DNA of 46,125 nucleotides from Bacteroidota bacterium (GTDB lineage: Bacteria > Bacteroidota > Ignavibacteria > UBA10030 > UBA8401): assembly GCA_008933835.1 (NCBI GenBank), contig WBUG01000021.1:1-46125 (forward strand), in the 5' to 3' direction. A program made the position numbers and the translations under genes. Below the pieces are notes generated by a model, which ran no database searches, was not told the DNA's origin, and was given only the letters and a program-made list of their open reading frames with translations. Below are positions 42,878 to 46,125 of this stretch, in pieces. How positions within the stretch are numbered: the stretch's first letter is position 1; every line of letters starts with the position of its first letter.

Positions 42878-44148
42878 CAATGGCTCACCGGCGGAGGTGC
42901 GGCCGCCGCTTCGGTTCCGCGCTGTTCCCGTACGAACAACCACGAGAGGGCGGAGAGCGCAAGCGACGCGCCGCTGATGAGGAAGATGACGTTCTTGTCC
43001 GGAGCGGCGAGGACGACGGCGCCGACCGCGAGACTGACGAAGAGTTGCGGGAGCACCACGGAGAGGTTGAAGATGCCCATGAAGAAGCCCATCCGGCTGC
43101 GGTCCACCTTCTCCGACATGATGGCGAACGGAAGGCTGACGATGGAAGCCCAGCCGATGCCGCAGACCGCCATGAGCGCGTAGAGGGTGACGGGGGTGGA
43201 CGCCAGGAACGCGATGCCGAAATATCCGGCCGCCATCACGGCCACGGTGGCGCGGTGCACCCGCACACGGCCGAAGCGCTCCGCCAGCGGCTCCAGCACG
43301 AACGCCGGGAGGAGGAATCCGACCGTGTTGAGCACGGCGAAGGAGACCGCGATGACGGGGCCCGAATCGACCGCCGCGCCCGGGGCGTCGCCGAGGATCC
43401 GCTGCTGGATGAACGCGATGATGTACACGAACATCGTCTGGACGCCGATCCACGAGAATCCGTGCGCGATGTAGATGCGCCAGAGCTGTCCCCACTCCGT
43501 CGCGGTGCTCCGTTCCGCCGCGGCGGCGGCCGGTCCTTCCCGCCGTTCGGTGATGAAGAACATCGGAACGACCGAGAAGAGGAACACCACTCCCACGCCG
43601 GCGGTGATGAGCGTATCGTTGCCGAACCACGCCCCGACGACGTACGCGAGCACGCCGAAGAAACCGGAGATGGTCTGCATCCAGGTATAGCCCTTCGTAC
43701 GGGCGTTCCCTTCGGGCGTCACGTCCGCGATGACGGAGCGGGTAGGATTGAAACTCACGTTGATGGAGAGGTCGAGCGTGAGCGCCACCGCCACGGCGAC
43801 GGCCAGGAGATTGCCGACGCCGAGCGCCGCATCGATGCTCCCGATGTTCGGAAGGGCGAGCAGCATCAGCGCGGCCAGGGTGCCGCCGATGAGCACGAAG
43901 GGCCGGCGCCGGCCTCCCCAGAACCAGACGTTGTCGCTGATGAGGCCGACGATGACCTGGCCGAAGATGCCGGCGAGCGGTCCGGCCGCCCAGACGATTC
44001 CCACTTCGTGGATGTCCAGACCGTACCGCGTCGTCAGCAGCCAGCTCAGGGCGGAGATCTGGATGGAGAGCGCGAACCCCATCGCGGTCGCCGGCAGGCT
44101 GATGACGGCGTAGAAGAGGTTCGAGAGTCGATGCTGCATCTCATGCAT
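42877..44148 (-). CDS. Second SLC45-like MFS sugar transporter
   Basis: 423 residues, about twelve helices. SLC45-like loop GLISDNVWFWGGRRRPFVLIGG, then NVSFNPTRSVIADVTPEGNARTKGYTWMQTISGFFG, and in the second half VCGIGWASIVSLPFAIMSEKVDRSRMGFFMGIFNLSVVLPQL. The same design as the protein at 38364-39869 but clearly diverged. It begins 21 bases after the GH57 gene stop and overlaps malE by ATGA. Confidence 0.88.
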   Translation of the reverse strand: MHEMQHRLSNLFYAVISLPATAMGFALSIQISALSWLLTTRYGLDIHEVGIVWAAGPLAGIFGQVIVGLISDNVWFWGGRRRPFVLIGGTLAALMLLALPNIGSIDAALGVGNLLAVAVAVALTLDLSINVSFNPTRSVIADVTPEGNARTKGYTWMQTISGFFGVLAYVVGAWFGNDTLITAGVGVVFLFSVVPMFFITERREGPAAAAAERSTATEWGQLWRIYIAHGFSWIGVQTMFVYIIAFIQQRILGDAPGAAVDSGPVIAVSFAVLNTVGFLLPAFVLEPLAERFGRVRVHRATVAVMAAGYFGIAFLASTPVTLYALMAVCGIGWASIVSLPFAIMSEKVDRSRMGFFMGIFNLSVVLPQLFVSLAVGAVVLAAPDKNVIFLISGASLALSALSWLFVREQRGTEAAAAPPPVSH

Positions 44149-44169
44149 GGAGGTCGCTCCGGTCCTGGG

Positions 44170-46125
44170 TCACGGCATCACGCCGAACACGTCGCTGACG
44201 ACGATGCGCGGTACCGTGCCGTCGACGACGAGCCGGCGGTTCCGGGAGGGGAACTCCTCCCCTTCCCACGTGCCGCGCGGACCGCTGTTGGTGTATTTGT
44301 ATTCGAGCTCCACTCCCGCCGGCACCTGGAGCACGAGGGTGTAGATGGAATCGTTCGCGACCTCGTCCCCCGTCGTCCGGTCGTCGTACATACGGACCGC
44401 GTTCGGAGTCCAGTTCCCGAGCAGTTCATGGTTGCCGGTGATGTAGATGCCGCGGCGGACGAAGATCTTCCGGGCGTCGCACTGGAAGAGGACGATGACA
44501 CTGTCCTTCCGGCTCTGCGCCATCGTTCCGCCGGCGGTGCGGCTCACCATCTCCTCCTTCACGGTGATGATGGGGGTGAACTCGCGGTCGGGGAACGTTC
44601 CGCCCGCCTTCCGTCCGAACTGGTACAGATTGCGCAGATGGGTGATGAACGCGATATCGAACGGCTTGTCGCCGGCCGGCGCGTTCTGGTCCGTGCCGTA
44701 CCACCAGAACCAATCGGACCCTTCGGCGGCGTACATCGCCTCCCACGTCTTATAGGCGTACCACTTCTTCGTTCCGGAGCGCGGTTCGGGGGCCTTCGGA
44801 TCGGGCTGCGGCACACCGGACCGGGCGAGGTCCATCCGCGCGGTGCGCAGGTAGTTCCAGGCAGTGTTCTCTTCCTGTTCGCCGATCCAGGTGTCGTAGT
44901 TGGCGTTGATCCACGAACCGGGATAGAGCCAGTCCAGTTTCTTCATGGACTCGACCGGATGGGCGTCCACGCCGCGTTTCGGATTGCCGTGGATGAACTC
45001 GGACATCGTGACCGTCACCACCTGACGCGATTTGTACAGCTTCGACAGTTTCCGGTAGAGCGCGTGGAGGAACTCCTTGGCATCGTTGTCGCGCCGGTAC
45101 CATTCCCAGGCGTTCTCACCGTCGAGGATGACGGTGAGCAGCCGGTCCGGCTCCCCCGCGGCAGGGGCGTACCGGAGGATGCTCTTGATGAAATCGTCCG
45201 CCGCGTCCTCACCGACGAAGTTCTGGTACGTGAAGCCGATCTTGTCGGACAGTTCCGTCTCGCGGAACACCACGGCAACGTCGGAGGTGTCCACTTCGTA
45301 CGGGAAGAACTTCGGCTGTCCGGCGGGTTTAGACCGGGCGAGGATCTTCTCGTCCGTCGCGATCCATTGGATGCCGTTCTTCCGGAAGATGGGGACCACC
45401 TCGTGCGCCACCGAACCCTCTCCCGGCCACATGCCGAGCGGCGGCTGGCCGAAGGTCTTGGTGTAGAACTCGACCGCCATCGCCACCTGGGCGTCGGCGT
45501 CCTCGGGATACGCATACCGTTCCGGCATCGGATCGCCGGGTTGGCAGATGCGCGCAAGGTCCGAATCGAAGATGAGGGGGAGGATCGGATGGTAGAACGG
45601 CGTGGTCGCCACTTCGATCTGTCCCTGGCGGCGCACATGGTCGTACATCAGCTTACGGTGGATGGGGATCACGTTCGCGCACACCTTGTAGGTCTCGGCG
45701 ACGATGCGGTTGCAGTCCTCCTCCGTCACCGTGCGGGTGAGGTGGTAGGTGCCGTCCGCGTGCTTCGTCACCAGGTCGGTCAGGTCCACCACGGTGCCGT
45801 CCGGCAGCCACACTTTCTGCTCGAGGAAATCGGGGTCGAAGTGCGCCAGATAGAACCAGAACTTCACGTCGCGCAGTTCCTGTTCGGTGAACGCCCCCTT
45901 CTTCGCGTTCTTCTCCTTCAGCCTCTGGTAGGCGGGGAAGCGTGCGATCTGCACTTCGCTGATGCCGAACGCGTTCCAGGTGTTCCGCAGCAGCAGATGC
46001 AGTTCCTTCTCGCCGAACCCCTTCGTCGGCTTCAGCGCGAGGTCGATCCACGGGTCGGTCTTCCCTTCCCACGCGGCGAGGAACTTCTTCGCGTCCACCC
46101 GGTTCTTCTTCGTGTCCACGAACGG
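44170..46125 (-). CDS. GH57 alpha-glucan-acting enzyme with C-terminal CBM20 (5' end cut by window edge)
   Basis: At least 651 codons; the frame is open to the right edge, so the true start and the N-terminal HQPxY region lie outside. GH57 marks are YHPILPLIFDSDLARICQPGDPMPERYAYPEDADAQ, GMWPGEGSVAHEVVPIFRKNGIQWIATDE (catalytic Glu in WPGEG), and TVILDGENAWEWYRRDNDAKEFLHALYRKLS (the DGEN region with the acid/base Asp). The C-terminus (about the last 105 residues) is a CBM20-like starch-binding domain: VIVLFQCDARKIFVRRGIYITGNHELLGNWTPNAVRM and LEYKYTNSGPRGTWEGEEFPSRNRRLVV. Likely an amylase/amylopullulanase-type enzyme that releases maltodextrins for the adjacent transporters. Localisation cannot be judged without the N-terminus. 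Confidence 0.92.
   Translation of the reverse strand, partial: PFVDTKKNRVDAKKFLAAWEGKTDPWIDLALKPTKGFGEKELHLLLRNTWNAFGISEVQIARFPAYQRLKEKNAKKGAFTEQELRDVKFWFYLAHFDPDFLEQKVWLPDGTVVDLTDLVTKHADGTYHLTRTVTEEDCNRIVAETYKVCANVIPIHRKLMYDHVRRQGQIEVATTPFYHPILPLIFDSDLARICQPGDPMPERYAYPEDADAQVAMAVEFYTKTFGQPPLGMWPGEGSVAHEVVPIFRKNGIQWIATDEKILARSKPAGQPKFFPYEVDTSDVAVVFRETELSDKIGFTYQNFVGEDAADDFIKSILRYAPAAGEPDRLLTVILDGENAWEWYRRDNDAKEFLHALYRKLSKLYKSRQVVTVTMSEFIHGNPKRGVDAHPVESMKKLDWLYPGSWINANYDTWIGEQEENTAWNYLRTARMDLARSGVPQPDPKAPEPRSGTKKWYAYKTWEAMYAAEGSDWFWWYGTDQNAPAGDKPFDIAFITHLRNLYQFGRKAGGTFPDREFTPIITVKEEMVSRTAGGTMAQSRKDSVIVLFQCDARKIFVRRGIYITGNHELLGNWTPNAVRMYDDRTTGDEVANDSIYTLVLQVPAGVELEYKYTNSGPRGTWEGEEFPSRNRRLVVDGTVPRIVVSDVFGVMP

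Overview
The window is gene-dense, GC-rich bacterial chromosome with no rRNA, tRNA, CRISPR array or insertion sequence that I can see. The gene content points to a Gram-negative, respiring member of the Bacteroidota/Chlorobiota/Ignavibacteria (FCB) lineage. The markers are a carboxypeptidase-regulatory-domain TonB receptor, an HmuY-type lipoprotein, a GWxTD protein, a small Hc1-like histone protein, a futalosine-route menaquinone gene (mqnD), and a fused CcoN-CcoO cbb3 oxidase with a single-haem CcoP. Assignment below phylum level is not possible by eye. Several promoters fit a classical TTGACA/TATAAT pattern with 17-18 bp spacing. No stretch above 300 bases lacks a gene; the largest gaps are 4216-4421, 7380-7582 and 13166-13363, all about 200 bases.

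Layout. (1) 1-1769, minus: an ECF sigma factor followed by a large membrane-anchored anti-sigma factor cut by the left edge. (2) 1871-4215, minus: Hc1-like protein, then a three-gene unit (SDR reductase, SRPBCC protein, CPBP-type membrane protein). (3) 4364-7379, plus: promoter and operator, Fur-family regulator, feoA, feoB and a tiny Cys-containing membrane protein, all overlapping by ATGA. (4) 7583-12732, plus: a probable haem acquisition locus made of an exported CbiX-like chelatase, a PepSY membrane protein, an HmoA-like monooxygenase, a TonB receptor and an HmuY-like lipoprotein with duplicated half-domains. (5) 12842-13165, plus: SufT/MIP18-family Fe-S assembly factor. (6) 13364-18466, plus: MacA-like adaptor, MacB-like permease without ATPase, TolC-like protein, exported thioredoxin-like protein and a lipoprotein. 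Its promoter matches the ECF sigma gene's own promoter over 15 of 16 bases. (7) 18535-18981, plus: CBS-domain protein with its own promoter and a bidirectional terminator. (8) 19034-27403, minus: complete cbb3 oxidase locus ccoI-ccoS-ccoNO-ccoQ-ccoP-ccoG-ccoH plus a SafE/TauE-like membrane protein. (9) 27527-29062, minus: mqnD and ubiE/menG. (10) 29135-30007, plus: DUF2279-like protein sharing a CTAG stop with convergent arfB. (11) 30004-36825, minus: arfB, enoyl-ACP-reductase-like SDR, glmS, pgeF, pyrC, pyrB and pyrR, preceded by a leader with a PyrR-binding loop, a leader peptide and an SD-sequestering hairpin. (12) 36922-38301, minus: GWxTD protein. (13) 38364-46125, minus: alpha-glucan utilisation cluster (GH57-CBM20 enzyme cut by the right edge, SLC45-like MFS, MalE, MalF, MalG, second MFS).

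How they fit together. Iron (Fur/Feo), haem capture, Fe-S assembly and the haem- and copper-dependent cbb3 oxidase sit together with menaquinone synthesis, giving an iron-to-respiration theme. The strongest new observations are the pyrR leader, where a PyrR-binding loop abuts the ribosome-binding site of a 21-codon leader peptide, the shared ECF promoter linking the sigma/anti-sigma pair to the efflux operon, and the haem locus with its exported chelatase and internally duplicated HmuY-like lipoprotein.
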